A stretch of 64,000 nucleotides of DNA, from positions 8,588,501 to 8,652,500 of the forward strand of contig NZ_CP163444.1 in the NCBI RefSeq assembly GCF_041053105.1. Reading direction: 5' to 3'. Each line of letters begins with the position of its first letter. The stretch's first letter is position 1. Below the pieces are notes generated by a model. That model had not been told where the DNA came from. It worked only from the letters and a program-made list of their open reading frames with translations, and did not search any database. The translations under genes were made by a program, and so were the position numbers. Positions 35,609 through 44,754 of the stretch are shown here, one piece after another. This DNA comes from Streptomyces sp. R44. Its GTDB lineage: Bacteria > Actinomycetota > Actinomycetes > Streptomycetales > Streptomycetaceae.

Positions 35609-36424
35609 TCACGGCTTCTGGAAGCCGGCGTCCTGAAGGATCTTCTGCCCCTCGGGCGAGGAAAGCCAGGCGACGAACGCGGCGGCGGCCTCGGCGTTCT
35701 TCGAGCCCTTCAGCGCGGCGGCCGGGTACTGCGCGATGGCGTTCTGCCCGTCGGGGATCTCGACGGCGTCGACCTTGTCCTTGGCGCTCTCGGCGTCCGT
35801 CTTGTACACGAGGCCGGCGTCGGCCTCGCCGAGCTCGACCTTGCTGAGCACCGCGCGCACGTTCGGCTCCTGGGAGACCGGCTTCACGGTGATCTTCTGG
35901 GCGTCGAGGATCTTCTTGCTGTACTTGCCGGCCGGCACCTCGGGCGCGGCGAGGACCACCTTGAGCTTGGTGTCCGCGAGGTCCTTGAGCTCGTCGACCT
36001 TGAAGGGGTTGCCCTTGCCGGTGGCGATGACGAGACGGTTCTTCGCGATGACCGTCGGGGTGCCGGCCTCGGCCTTCACCTTGTCCATGCTCTTGGTGTC
36101 GGCGGTGACCAGGACGTCGGCGGGGGAGCCCTGCGAGACCTGGGCGACGAGCTCCTGCGAGCCGGCGAAGGAGAAGGTGAGCTTCGTCCCCGGGTGGGAC
36201 TTCTCGTAGGCGGCGCCGGCCGTCTTGAAGACATTCGTGAGGGAGGCCGCGGCGAGCACCGTGAGGTCCGCCTCGGGGGCGGAGCTCGCGGAGCCCGAGG
36301 CCGGGGAGCCGTTGGTGTCCTGCTTGCCGTCGTCGCTCGAACAGGCCGCGAGCGGGACGAGCAGGGCGGCGGTCAGGACGGCGGCGGCCGTACGGCGTCC
36401 GGCGGGGGTGAGGGTGAGGGACAT
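35609..36424 (-). CDS. modA: Molybdate-binding lipoprotein ModA
   Basis: The 271-residue protein has a lipoprotein signal ending LLVPLAACSSDD (lipid on Cys 28). The mature part is a ModA-type solute-binding protein: LTVLAAASLTNVFKTAGAAYE, TFSFAGSQELVAQVSQGSPADVLVTAD, NRLVIATGKGNPFKV and GLVYKTDAESAKDKVDAVEIP. These Ser/Thr/Tyr positions contact the oxyanion in the family. It captures molybdate (or tungstate) outside the membrane and hands it to ModBC, encoded next on the same strand. Confidence 0.95.
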   Translation of the reverse strand: MSLTLTPAGRRTAAAVLTAALLVPLAACSSDDGKQDTNGSPASGSASSAPEADLTVLAAASLTNVFKTAGAAYEKSHPGTKLTFSFAGSQELVAQVSQGSPADVLVTADTKSMDKVKAEAGTPTVIAKNRLVIATGKGNPFKVDELKDLADTKLKVVLAAPEVPAGKYSKKILDAQKITVKPVSQEPNVRAVLSKVELGEADAGLVYKTDAESAKDKVDAVEIPDGQNAIAQYPAAALKGSKNAEAAAAFVAWLSSPEGQKILQDAGFQKP

Positions 36425-36517
36425 GAGGGTCTGAACTCCTTGGGGACGAACGGAAAGTGCGGTGGGAGGCCGGCCGCGCCGACGGCCGCTGGTGGTGCGG
36501 TGCTGCGTGAGGGGTGG

Positions 36518-36907
36518 TCAGGTGCGGTCGATGTGCACGCTGGTCGATTTCACGCGGGCGGTGGCCTGCATGCCGACTTCCAGTCCCAGCTCCTCCACGG
36601 CCTCACGGGTGAGGAGGGAGACCAGGCGGTGCGGTCCGGCCTGGATGGTGACCTGGGCCGCGATGTCGCCGAGCTTGATCCCCGTGACGATGCCCGGGAA
36701 GGCGTTGCGCGCCGAGGTGTAGGACGCGTCGTCGTCGCCGCTCTGGGCGATCTCCATGGAGAACGCGGCGAGCGACTTGCCGTCGATGACGCGCCGACCG
36801 CTCTCGTCGCGGTGCGTCGCGACCCGGCCCGCGTCCGCCCAGCGCCGCGCGGTGTCGGGGCTCACGCCCAGCAACCGTGCGGCCTGACCGATCGTGTAGG
36901 ACTGCAT
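36518..36907 (-). CDS. MerR-like HTH plus TOBE (molybdate-responsive) protein
   Basis: The 129-residue product joins an excisionase/MerR-like helix-turn-helix (YTIGQAARLLGVSPDTARRWADAGRV) to a Mop/TOBE domain (SARNAFPGIVTGIKLGDIAAQVTI to the end). By analogy with ModE it probably senses molybdate and controls mod genes. It lies just upstream of modA on the same strand. ATG 36907 is used; GTG 36916 is an alternative. A close paralogue is at 38721-39119. Confidence 0.85.
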   Translation of the reverse strand: MQSYTIGQAARLLGVSPDTARRWADAGRVATHRDESGRRVIDGKSLAAFSMEIAQSGDDDASYTSARNAFPGIVTGIKLGDIAAQVTIQAGPHRLVSLLTREAVEELGLEVGMQATARVKSTSVHIDRT

Positions 36908-37176
36908 GTGCGACACCGTAGGGCGCTGCGGCTCTCATCTGCAACAAGCCTGTACGACCCTCCATCGCGAATGCGAGAGGGCCTGGAGAAAGGTACGAGG
37001 GGCGCGTGGCACCCGATTGCGGCTCCTGGCGATCCTCCACCCCCGAGAGTCCTTCCCTGGGGGAACATCCGACAGGTATTTCGCCCTATTCACTTGGCAT
37101 CTACGATGATCCGACTCGCGTTCGCCTGGTGAATGTGAAGTGCGGACCCCGTCCGCGAGCACCCAAGGAGCACCGC

Positions 37177-38709
37177 ATGCAGGTCGATCACCTTCTCCGC
37201 CTCGACCGTCTCGACCTCTCCCTGGTCTGGGGGGACGAGGCGCTCCTCGGCCAGGAGATCGGCGGCGTGACGGCGACCGACCTGGAGGATCCGGCGAGGT
37301 TTCTGCAGCCGGGCGAGATCGTCCTCAGCGGCCTCGTGTGGTGGGCCCGCGACGGTGACCCGGTCAAGACCGATCGCTTCGTCTCCGCCCTGCGCGAGGC
37401 CGGCGCGGTGGCACTGCTCGCCGGGGAGGAGACGCACGGCGAGGTGCCCGCGGAGCTGGCGGCCGCCTGCCGGAGCCACCGGATCGCCCTGCTCGCGGTG
37501 CCGGCGCACACCACCTTCCGGGCGATCACCGAGGCCGTCTACCTCCGGCAGTGGGGCGAGCTCAGCCGCCGCCCCACGGATCACCACGCACTCCCCGAGA
37601 ACGTCCGCGTCGACCTCGACCGGGCGCTGGAACGAGGCGCGTCACCGGGCGAGCTCCTCGACCTCTCCTTCGCCCACCTCGGCACCCCCGCCTGCCACCT
37701 GCTCACCGGCAGCGGCCGTACGGTCGCCCGGACGGCGACGGCGCCCGCGATCCCGGCCCAGCGCGCGGCGGAGGCGCTGCGCGGCCGCGACGGCATGACC
37801 GTGCGGATCGAGGCCGACGACACCGTCTTCGACACCTGGTACCTGCACCTGCCGGAGGACGGCCACGCGCCGCCCCGGATCCTGCACGAGATCGGCGAAG
37901 TCCTCGGCCGCCACCGCCGCCTCCAGGACCGGCGGGCCGCACCCCGCAGGCAGGCCCACGAGGAACTCGTCTCCCGGGTGAGCGCGGCGTACGGGGAACC
38001 GAACGGTCCGGAGGAGGCCCTGCGCGCCTGCGGGCTCGCCGACGCCGCCGCGTACACCGTGGTCGTCGCGGCCTCGGACAACGCTGAGGACCCGGGCGAC
38101 GCCGCCGCGGCCCTCGCGGAGGCGCTGCGGCACCGGGGGACGGGCGCGTTCGGCGTCGCCGGACGCCCGGAGGGCGAGGCCGTCGCCGTGCTGGCCCACG
38201 AGCGGGACCAGGAGGGCGAGGAGGTGTCGGTACGGCTCCGCGAGGTGTGGCCGCTGCTCCACGCCTGCCGTCCCGGAGCGGCCCTCCACGCCGGCGTCAG
38301 CGACCCCGTGCGCAGGCCCGCCGACCTCCGCAGCGCCCTCGCCCAGGCCCGCTACGCCCTCGGCGGCGCCCGCTCGACGGCACCGGCCGCCGCGCGCGTG
38401 GCACGGCTCGCCGACCTCGCCGACCTCAGGACACTCCTCGCCGGCATCCCCGCCGACGTGCGGGCCGTGTACCTGGAGACCGTCCTCGGCCCGCTGCTGC
38501 GCGCCGGCAAGGGCTCGCACGCGACCCTCCTGGAGACCCTGGAGGTCTTCCTGGCGCACAACTGCTCCTGGGCCAGGACCGCCGAGGCCCTGCACCTGCA
38601 CGTGAACACCGTCCACTACCGCATCGACCGCATCCAGGTCCTCACCGGCCGGGACCTGTCCCGCCTCGACCACAAGCTCGACCTGAGGGCCGCCCTGCTC
38701 TGCCGCTGA
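37177..38709 (+). CDS. PucR-family regulator with N-terminal PucR domain
   Basis: The 510-residue protein has the N-terminal purine-catabolism-regulator domain (DEALLGQEIGGVTATDLEDP, ARFLQPGEIVLSGLVWW), a central region with CdaR-type features (LHAGVSDPVRRPADLRSALAQARYAL) and the C-terminal HTH (ALHLHVNTVHYRIDRIQVLTGRDLSRLDHKLDLRAALLCR). ATG 37177 follows AAGGAG at good spacing. Two HTH-TOBE genes flank it, both on the opposite strand. Since xanthine dehydrogenase of purine catabolism needs molybdenum, a link is possible, but no purine genes are in view. Confidence 0.88.
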   Translation: MQVDHLLRLDRLDLSLVWGDEALLGQEIGGVTATDLEDPARFLQPGEIVLSGLVWWARDGDPVKTDRFVSALREAGAVALLAGEETHGEVPAELAAACRSHRIALLAVPAHTTFRAITEAVYLRQWGELSRRPTDHHALPENVRVDLDRALERGASPGELLDLSFAHLGTPACHLLTGSGRTVARTATAPAIPAQRAAEALRGRDGMTVRIEADDTVFDTWYLHLPEDGHAPPRILHEIGEVLGRHRRLQDRRAAPRRQAHEELVSRVSAAYGEPNGPEEALRACGLADAAAYTVVVAASDNAEDPGDAAAALAEALRHRGTGAFGVAGRPEGEAVAVLAHERDQEGEEVSVRLREVWPLLHACRPGAALHAGVSDPVRRPADLRSALAQARYALGGARSTAPAAARVARLADLADLRTLLAGIPADVRAVYLETVLGPLLRAGKGSHATLLETLEVFLAHNCSWARTAEALHLHVNTVHYRIDRIQVLTGRDLSRLDHKLDLRAALLCR

Positions 38710-38720
38710 GCGGGTCGCGG

Positions 38721-39119
38721 TCAGGGAAGGTCGATGTGCACGCTGGTCGACTTCACCCGCGCGGTCACCGTCACGCCGACCTCCAGGGCCAGCTCCTCGA
38801 CGGCCTCGCGGGTCACGAGCGACACCAGGCGGTGAGGCCCGGACTGGACCTCGACCAGTGCGGCGACGTCGTCGACCCGTACCGCGGTCACGATCCCGAC
38901 GAACGAGTTCCGCACGGACGTCGGCACGTCGTCCTCGGGCACGGCGTGCGGCCCCGCCCCCCGCTCCGCGGCGAAACGGGCCAGCGCCACCCCGTCGACG
39001 ACACGCTTGCCGGACCGGTCGCGCTCCGCGCCCAGCTTGCCCCCGTCCGCCCACCGGCGAACGGTCTCCGAACTCACTCCGAGCAGCCGCGCGGCCTGCC
39101 CCATGCTGTACGACGGCAC
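38721..39119 (-). CDS. HTH-TOBE protein, paralogue of 36518-36907
   Basis: The 132-residue protein has the same order: HTH (YSMGQAARLLGVSSETVRRWADGGKLGAERDRSGKRVVDG) and TOBE (TSVRNSFVGIVTAVRVDDVAALVEV, then GPHRLVSLVTREAVEEL and ARVKSTSVHIDLP). The C-terminal half is almost identical in pattern to the first copy, which points to a recent duplication. It is convergent with the PucR gene, 11 bp apart. Probably a second molybdate sensor or storage-type regulator. Confidence 0.85.
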   Translation of the reverse strand: MPSYSMGQAARLLGVSSETVRRWADGGKLGAERDRSGKRVVDGVALARFAAERGAGPHAVPEDDVPTSVRNSFVGIVTAVRVDDVAALVEVQSGPHRLVSLVTREAVEELALEVGVTVTARVKSTSVHIDLP

Positions 39120-39128
39120 ACCGGCACT

Positions 39129-39857
39129 CTAGGGCCTGTCGGACCGGGGAGCGCCCGTCGTCGCCGCCAGCTGCGCCTCCGCCCGGCCCAGGAGCGTGTC
39201 CAGGACGACGGGATAGGCGCTGTGGTTCATCCGCTCCGCGAGGAGACGCGCGGTCGTGGCGATGTGGGGATGGGTCTCGGCCGGCAGCCGGGCGTAGGTG
39301 GTGGTCCACATGTCCTCGTCCGCCTCCCGCACCTCGTCCTTGACGGCCAGCGCGCCGGCGTCCAGAGCGGCGAAGGCCAGGGCCAGGTCGATGAAGGCGT
39401 GGTACACACCGACGGCGTCCGTGTCGCGAAAGCCCGCGCCGCGCAGGATCCCGAGGATCGTCTCGTCCACCTCGATCTCCCGCGGGCGGCCGGTGACCCG
39501 GCTCGCGGTCAGCAGCGCGGCCTCGGGATGGGCGAGATAGGAGGCGTGCACGGCGAGGCCGAGCGCACGCAGGTCGGCACGCCAGTTCCCGGTGGCGGTC
39601 CAGCTGTCCAGGGCCCGCCCCATCAGCTCCTCGCCGATGGCCCGGGTCAGGCCGTCCAGGCCGGCGAAGTACCGGTACACGGTGCTCGGGTCGGCGCCCA
39701 GCGCGGCCCCGAGCCGGCGTGCGGTCAGTCCCGCGCTCCCGTGCTCGCGCAGCATCCGCAGCGCCGTCCGCACGATCAGCTTCTCCGACAGGACGGTGCC
39801 CTGCCGGGTCGGCCGCCGCCTGCGCCGTTCCGCCTCGGGAACCACCTTCTTCGGCAT
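39129..39857 (-). CDS. TetR/AcrR-family transcriptional regulator
   Basis: The N-terminus of this 242-residue protein is Arg/Lys-rich (MPKKVVPEAERRRRRPTRQG), followed by a TetR HTH (LRMLREHGSAGLTARRLGAALGADPSTVYRYFAGLDGL). The C-terminal domain resembles the TetR_C group of tetracycline-type repressors (VYHAFIDLALAFAALDAGAL). It ends 9 bp before the HTH-TOBE gene starts, on the same strand. The saccharopine-dehydrogenase-like gene is divergent, 129 bp away, and is a likely target. Confidence 0.85.
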   Translation of the reverse strand: MPKKVVPEAERRRRRPTRQGTVLSEKLIVRTALRMLREHGSAGLTARRLGAALGADPSTVYRYFAGLDGLTRAIGEELMGRALDSWTATGNWRADLRALGLAVHASYLAHPEAALLTASRVTGRPREIEVDETILGILRGAGFRDTDAVGVYHAFIDLALAFAALDAGALAVKDEVREADEDMWTTTYARLPAETHPHIATTARLLAERMNHSAYPVVLDTLLGRAEAQLAATTGAPRSDRP

Positions 39858-39986
39858 CGCGCCACCGCCTCGTCGCTTCTCCCCGCGTCCTTATGCCAAC
39901 GCCGTAGACCTTAACCGCCGGGGTCGTGTTCCATCGGCTCGTCCCCGGGCGATCGCCGGGACGGACTCGACGAAATGGTGTGTGAC

Positions 39987-41216
39987 ATGCGTGTACTTCT
40001 CGTGGGTGCGGGCGGCGTCGGAACCGCCGTCACCCGTATCGCGGCCCGCCGTGACTTCCTGACCCACATGGTCGTCGCCGACTACGACCCCGCCCGCGCG
40101 GAGGCCGCCGTGGCCGGGCTCGGCGAGCGGGGGGAGCGGTTGAGCGCCCACCGTCTGGACGCCTCCGACGAGGCCGCGGTCCGCCGTCTCCTCGCCGAGG
40201 AGAACTGCGACGTCCTCCTGAACGCGACCGACCCCCGGTTCGTGATGCCGCTGTTCCGGGCGGCGCTCGCCGCCGGCGCGCACTACGTCGACATGGCGAT
40301 GTCGCTGTCCGTGCCGCACCCGACCGCCCCGTACGAAGAGTGCGGGGTCAAGCTCGGCGACGAGCAGTTCGCCCTGGCCGGGGCCTGGGAGAAGGCCGAC
40401 CGCCTCGCCCTGGTCGGCATGGGCGTGGAGCCGGGCCTGTCGGACGTGTTCGCGCGCTACGCGGCGGACGAGCTCTTCGACGAGATCGAGGAGATCGGCG
40501 TCCGCGACGGCGCGAACCTCACCGTCGAGGGCTACGACTTCGCCCCCTCCTTCAGCATCTGGACCACCATCGAGGAGTGCCTCAACCCGCCCGTGGTGTA
40601 CGAGAAGGACCGCGGCTGGTTCACCACGGCACCCTTCAGCGAACCCGAGGTCTTCGACTTCCCCGAGGGCATCGGCCCGGTGGAGTGCGTGAACGTCGAG
40701 CACGAGGAGGTCCTCCTCATGCCCCGCTGGGTGGACGCGCGCCGGGTCACGTTCAAGTACGGCCTCGGCGACGACTTCATCGCCAAGCTGAAGACCCTCC
40801 ACGAGCTGGGCCTCGACTCCACGGCGAAGGTCACCGTCCCCGGCGCGGACGGTCCGGTCCGGGTCTCGCCGCGCGACGTGGTCGCCGCCTGCCTGCCCGA
40901 CCCGGCCACCCTGGGCGACCGCATGAAGGGCAAGACCTGCGCGGGCACCTGGGTCAAGGGAACCAAGGACGGCGCGCCACGCGAGGCGTACCTCTACCAC
41001 GTCGTCGACAACGAGTGGACGATGCGCGAGTACGGCTCCCAGGCCGTGGTCTGGCAGACCGCCCTCAACCCGGTGATCGCCCTTGAACTGATCGCCGACG
41101 GCACGTGGAAGGGCAGCGGGGTCCTCGGCCCCGAGGCCCTTCCGCCGCGCCCCTTCCTCGACCTGCTGGGCGCGTACGGCGCTCCGTGGGGGCTGCGCGA
41201 GGAGCGGCAGCACTGA
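39987..41216 (+). CDS. Saccharopine dehydrogenase family protein
   Basis: The 409-residue enzyme begins with a Rossmann dinucleotide site (MRVLLVGAGGVGTAVTRIAARRDF), then VVADYDPARAEAA, LNATDPRFVMPLF and ALVGMGVEPGLSDVFARYAA, all typical of the saccharopine/carboxynorspermidine dehydrogenase-like family. It would reduce or oxidise an imine/amino acid with NAD(P)(H). Start ATG 39987 matches the family start; an ATG 12 nt upstream is also possible. The physiological substrate is not evident. Divergent from a TetR regulator. Confidence 0.88.
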   Translation: MRVLLVGAGGVGTAVTRIAARRDFLTHMVVADYDPARAEAAVAGLGERGERLSAHRLDASDEAAVRRLLAEENCDVLLNATDPRFVMPLFRAALAAGAHYVDMAMSLSVPHPTAPYEECGVKLGDEQFALAGAWEKADRLALVGMGVEPGLSDVFARYAADELFDEIEEIGVRDGANLTVEGYDFAPSFSIWTTIEECLNPPVVYEKDRGWFTTAPFSEPEVFDFPEGIGPVECVNVEHEEVLLMPRWVDARRVTFKYGLGDDFIAKLKTLHELGLDSTAKVTVPGADGPVRVSPRDVVAACLPDPATLGDRMKGKTCAGTWVKGTKDGAPREAYLYHVVDNEWTMREYGSQAVVWQTALNPVIALELIADGTWKGSGVLGPEALPPRPFLDLLGAYGAPWGLREERQH

Positions 41217-41236
41217 CGCCGCGCGCCCGCCCGGGA

Positions 41237-43129
41237 TCAGGGGCGGTGCCGCACGAAGGTGAGGTACGTGAAACCCTCGCCGTCGCGCGGCGCCCGGGTC
41301 CAGGACCGGGTGGTGAAGGTGTGAAGCCTGCCCTGGGCCAGAGCGAAGCGGGGCAGCGAGACGCCGAGCACGGTGTGCAGGGCCCCCAGGACCCGTCGTT
41401 CGTTGTCCACCGCGCTGTCCTCCGGACGGAAGAGCAGGACAGGGTCCAGCTCCGCGGGGACGGTGCCGGTGCGCTGGACGTCCGTACCCCGGACGGTGAA
41501 GGCGTAGAGCTCCCGCCCGTGTTCGGCCACCGACAGGTGGAACGCGACCGGATCGTCGGCCGAGGACGGGTGCCTGGGGTCGCACCACACGACCACCGCG
41601 CGACCGGAGGAGGAGGCCGCCGCCGCGGGGGAGCGGAACAACGGGTGCAGCCGGCGGTGGGAGTAGCCGTCGAAGGCGAAGGCCCATGCCTCGTCGGTGC
41701 GGCCGACGGCGACGACGGCCCGGTCCTCCCAGAGCTCCACGCCGTCGCGCTCGTGCGGCTTGGGCGCCCGCCAGGAAGCCCCGCGCGGATCCACCGGCGG
41801 GCTCAGTTCGGCCCCCTCCTCCCCGATCAGTGCCGGCAGACGCGCGGGGTCGGCCCCCTCGACCCACACGCAGCGGTATCCGTCGAACGGCTGCCGGTCG
41901 CCGGCGGGCTCCGTCAGCCACGCGAGGCCCGGCGGGTCGAGATCGGGCACCGGCGCGGGCGCGGGTCCCGTCTCCCCCGACCGCGGTGTCCCGAGGACCT
42001 CCCGGCCTCGCTCGGGGGTGACCAGCGACCCCAGGACCGGATCGGCGAGCAGACCGACCGGGGCGATCAGCAAGGGCCCCGGTGCCTCCCACAGCGGCAA
42101 CGCCTCCCGCAGCACCCGCCAGGCCTCGTCGGTCCGCCCCCAGCGGGCCGACTCCCGCGCCTCCGCGACGGCCAGGCCCCACGACCCGGGCGGCGCGTAG
42201 CGATAGGTGCCGTCCCGCATCGTGGCGAGGACGGTCTCGGCGGTCTCCCGGTCGGTCCCGCGCGCGGTCATCATCCCGAGCCAGTGCTCGTCCCCGCCCA
42301 ACCGCCACTCGTTCCCGGCGGGCGCCATGGCCTGCACCGGGAGGAGCTCGGGCAGATAGCGCGGGTCGGCCACGAGCAGGTGGCCGTAGTCCCGGGCGTT
42401 GCCCGGAGCCAGCAGATGCCGTATCTGGTCCAGCAGGACGCCGCTCCGGGGCCGGCCGAAGGACAGCGCCTCCTCGAGCAGCGGCACGGCCTCCTCGTAC
42501 CGTCCGCGCAGGGCGAGCAGCCGGGCCGCGTCCACGTGGCCGTCCTGCACGCGCGTGGTCGCGTTCACGAAGTCGGGACTCCCCGCGCGATCGCCGTGGA
42601 AGCCTCGGTACATGGCCTCCATGTAGGCGCGGAACGAGGGGTAACGGGCGGGCGGTTCGCCGCTCCAGCCCTTGTGGACGTAGAGCGCCCACTCGCCGTC
42701 CCGATCGCAGTCGCCCGGGTCGAGCAGCGCGTGCGACATGTCGGAGTCCGTCTCGAGCCGCAGCGCCCGCCGCCACATCCCGGCCAGCAGGACGTCCTCC
42801 TCGCGCGGATTCCCGCCCAGGTTCTCCTCGTACAGCGGGGTCATGCCGTACGGGTCCCCGAACCAGCCGATGTCCGCGACGCCGCCGAGCTGGTAGACCC
42901 CCGCGGTCTGCTCCACATACCAGCCGTCGCTCACGGCCAGGAACTCCCGGTACGAGGGCGGCAGCCGCCGGCCCAGCCGCTCCTCGACCGCGGCGATGGC
43001 GCTCTCGTCCGCCCCGGGCACGCCCAGGGGAGCGACGGCGGCCTCCTCGTCGTCCTCGTCGGCGGACGGAACCCACTCCTCCTGCCAACGCCGCAGGAAC
43101 TCATGCCAGTCGAAGGTCGCATCGCTCAT
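41237..43129 (-). CDS. Large SMI1/KNR4-domain protein
   Basis: The 630-residue protein has an SMI1/KNR4 (SUKH) domain in the N-terminal third (ADESAIAAVEERLGRRLPPSYREFLAVSDGWYVEQ, about 40-80, and PSFRAYMEAMYRGFHG near 175). A tetratrico-like segment (AARLLALRGRYEEAVPLLEEAL) and a long C-terminal region without a recognised domain follow. SUKH proteins are often immunity proteins against secreted toxins, but large multi-domain members also act in regulation. No toxin gene is adjacent. It is convergent with the saccharopine dehydrogenase gene. Confidence 0.78.
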   Translation of the reverse strand: MSDATFDWHEFLRRWQEEWVPSADEDDEEAAVAPLGVPGADESAIAAVEERLGRRLPPSYREFLAVSDGWYVEQTAGVYQLGGVADIGWFGDPYGMTPLYEENLGGNPREEDVLLAGMWRRALRLETDSDMSHALLDPGDCDRDGEWALYVHKGWSGEPPARYPSFRAYMEAMYRGFHGDRAGSPDFVNATTRVQDGHVDAARLLALRGRYEEAVPLLEEALSFGRPRSGVLLDQIRHLLAPGNARDYGHLLVADPRYLPELLPVQAMAPAGNEWRLGGDEHWLGMMTARGTDRETAETVLATMRDGTYRYAPPGSWGLAVAEARESARWGRTDEAWRVLREALPLWEAPGPLLIAPVGLLADPVLGSLVTPERGREVLGTPRSGETGPAPAPVPDLDPPGLAWLTEPAGDRQPFDGYRCVWVEGADPARLPALIGEEGAELSPPVDPRGASWRAPKPHERDGVELWEDRAVVAVGRTDEAWAFAFDGYSHRRLHPLFRSPAAAASSSGRAVVVWCDPRHPSSADDPVAFHLSVAEHGRELYAFTVRGTDVQRTGTVPAELDPVLLFRPEDSAVDNERRVLGALHTVLGVSLPRFALAQGRLHTFTTRSWTRAPRDGEGFTYLTFVRHRP

Positions 43130-43258
43130 GGACGGATCGTGTCATCCGGCACCGACAACGAGCCCCGGGGACCAGCCTGGCCGGAACGGGCCGTCACAGG
43201 AAGCGAGGGCCTGCCGTTCACTTCTCGCAAGCGGAACGACGGAGGAGAGGTGCTGCGC

Positions 43259-43519
43259 GTGCGGCGGACCCGGCGGTACGTACTGATCGCGGCCGGAGCC
43301 GGCATCGCGGCGCTCGTGATCGCGGCCGTACACCTCCTCACCTCCCTGCCGCTCCCGGTCGCCCTGTACGCCGACGCCATGTTCGGCCTGTCCTGGCTCG
43401 TCACCGCCGCCCTTCTCCTCCGGAGCGGTCGAGGACCGAAGGACGCGCCCGGATCCGCGCGCCACTCCATGGGCAGCGACCCGCTCGCCCGCTCCCACTG
43501 GAGCCGCCACGGCCACTGA
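43259..43519 (+). CDS. Small membrane protein, 86 aa
   Basis: The product has two hydrophobic helices (YVLIAAGAGIAALVIAAVHL and FGLSWLVTAALLL) separated by a short loop, an Arg-rich N-terminus and a polar C-terminal tail. GTG 43259 is preferred because GGAGGAG lies 11 nt upstream; GTG 43250 would leave only 2 nt. Codon bias is good. The function is unknown. It is divergent from the SMI1/KNR4 gene. Confidence 0.55.
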   Translation: MRRTRRYVLIAAGAGIAALVIAAVHLLTSLPLPVALYADAMFGLSWLVTAALLLRSGRGPKDAPGSARHSMGSDPLARSHWSRHGH

Positions 43520-43609
43520 TCCGGCCAAACTCCCCTGACAGCACGGTCCGTCGGGCCGCGCTCTGCGACGATGACCCGCGACCACCCCTGCCGAGGAGCG
43601 GAGCACGGT

Positions 43610-44713
43610 GTGAGCACGCCGCATCTGAGTTCGGCCGTCATGACCCACCCCGTGCGCCTCGGTCAGGCGAAGGAGCTGGCCGCCCGACTGCGGCTCGACC
43701 ACCTGGTCGTCGACCCCGATCCGCACGGCCCGCCGTCCGCCCTGCGCACCGCCCTGCTCGCATGGGCGGCGGCCGATCCGGAGGCCGGCCACCACCTCGT
43801 CGTCCAGGACGACGTCGACGCGCCCGCCGAGCTCCTGGAGATCGTCGCCCGGGCAGCGGCCCGGTTCCCCGACGAAGCGCTGGTCTTCTACACCAACTGG
43901 CACGCCCGCAACGGCGCCACCGCCCGCCTCGCCGCGCTCGCCGGCGCGACCTGGGTACGCGCCGTCCCCGACGAGTTCACGCCCTCGCTCGCCGTCTGCC
44001 TCCCGACCCCGACCGCCGCCGCCTTCCGCGCCTTCGCCCGTGACAGCGACGAACGCCACGACGACGAACTGTTCTCCGTCTTCTTCCGCGGCCGCGGACG
44101 GATGAGCCTGCTCGCCGTACCGAACATCGTCGAGCACATCGGCACCAGCAGCATCAACGGCCACGCCGCCCAGGGCATCCGCCTCGCCGTCTGTCCCACC
44201 CCGGCCACCGACGCCACACCCCTGCTCGCCCGGGGCCGCGTCCTGGAGGAGCCGGGCTGGATCCCGTACATGCGGTACGGGGAGGGCTACATCCGGCTGG
44301 TCGGACAGGAAGAGGGCCCCGACGGCGGACGAGGCCACCACCGCTGGCGCCAGGCCCTGCCGGCGACGGGTCTCACGGAGGAGGCGATCCGCGCCGCCAG
44401 GGACACGCACCTGCCGGAAGGTGTCGCGGCGGAGGTGGCCCGCACCTTCGGCAGGCCCTTCGCCGAAGAGCTGTGGACCCACTGCCTGCTGCTCGGCCAC
44501 CAGGCCGCCCACGCGGCCCGCCGCCTGGCCGGAGCCGCGGACGACGTGCCCACCGACGCCCTCGACCGGATGCGGCACTCCGCCGTCGCCACCGCGGGAC
44601 CCGCCGGACTCCCGCCCGAACGCCGCCCCGAGGCGGGCCCGGACGAGGTCCGGGCGATGACGGCCCTGTCCTGGAGCGCGATCCGGGCAGGCGAACGCCT
44701 CCGGCTCGGGTGA
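43610..44713 (+). CDS. Glycosyltransferase-like protein (GT-A fold), paralogue of 57276-58928
   Basis: The 367-residue protein starts LSSAVMTHPVRLGQAKELA and contains HHLVVQDDVDAPAELLE (QDD as the metal/sugar-nucleotide motif of a GT-A enzyme), NGATARLAALAGATWVRAV and PNIVEHIGTSSINGHAAQG. The same sequence of motifs, at the same spacing, recurs in the protein encoded at 57276. This arrangement resembles GT25-like or related glycosyltransferases, but the family is not certain. GTG 43610 follows GAGGAG. It marks the left end of the 15-kb cluster. Confidence 0.65.
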   Translation: MSTPHLSSAVMTHPVRLGQAKELAARLRLDHLVVDPDPHGPPSALRTALLAWAAADPEAGHHLVVQDDVDAPAELLEIVARAAARFPDEALVFYTNWHARNGATARLAALAGATWVRAVPDEFTPSLAVCLPTPTAAAFRAFARDSDERHDDELFSVFFRGRGRMSLLAVPNIVEHIGTSSINGHAAQGIRLAVCPTPATDATPLLARGRVLEEPGWIPYMRYGEGYIRLVGQEEGPDGGRGHHRWRQALPATGLTEEAIRAARDTHLPEGVAAEVARTFGRPFAEELWTHCLLLGHQAAHAARRLAGAADDVPTDALDRMRHSAVATAGPAGLPPERRPEAGPDEVRAMTALSWSAIRAGERLRLG

Positions 44714-44754
44714 CCAGGTCGTCTCTTCCGGATCTGAGAACCGAAAGCGATTGC

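Noticed and set aside
39891..43088. A 1065-codon minus-strand frame
   Set aside because: It spans the saccharopine dehydrogenase gene antisense and reads the SMI1/KNR4 gene in a wrong frame; both real genes are supported by motifs.
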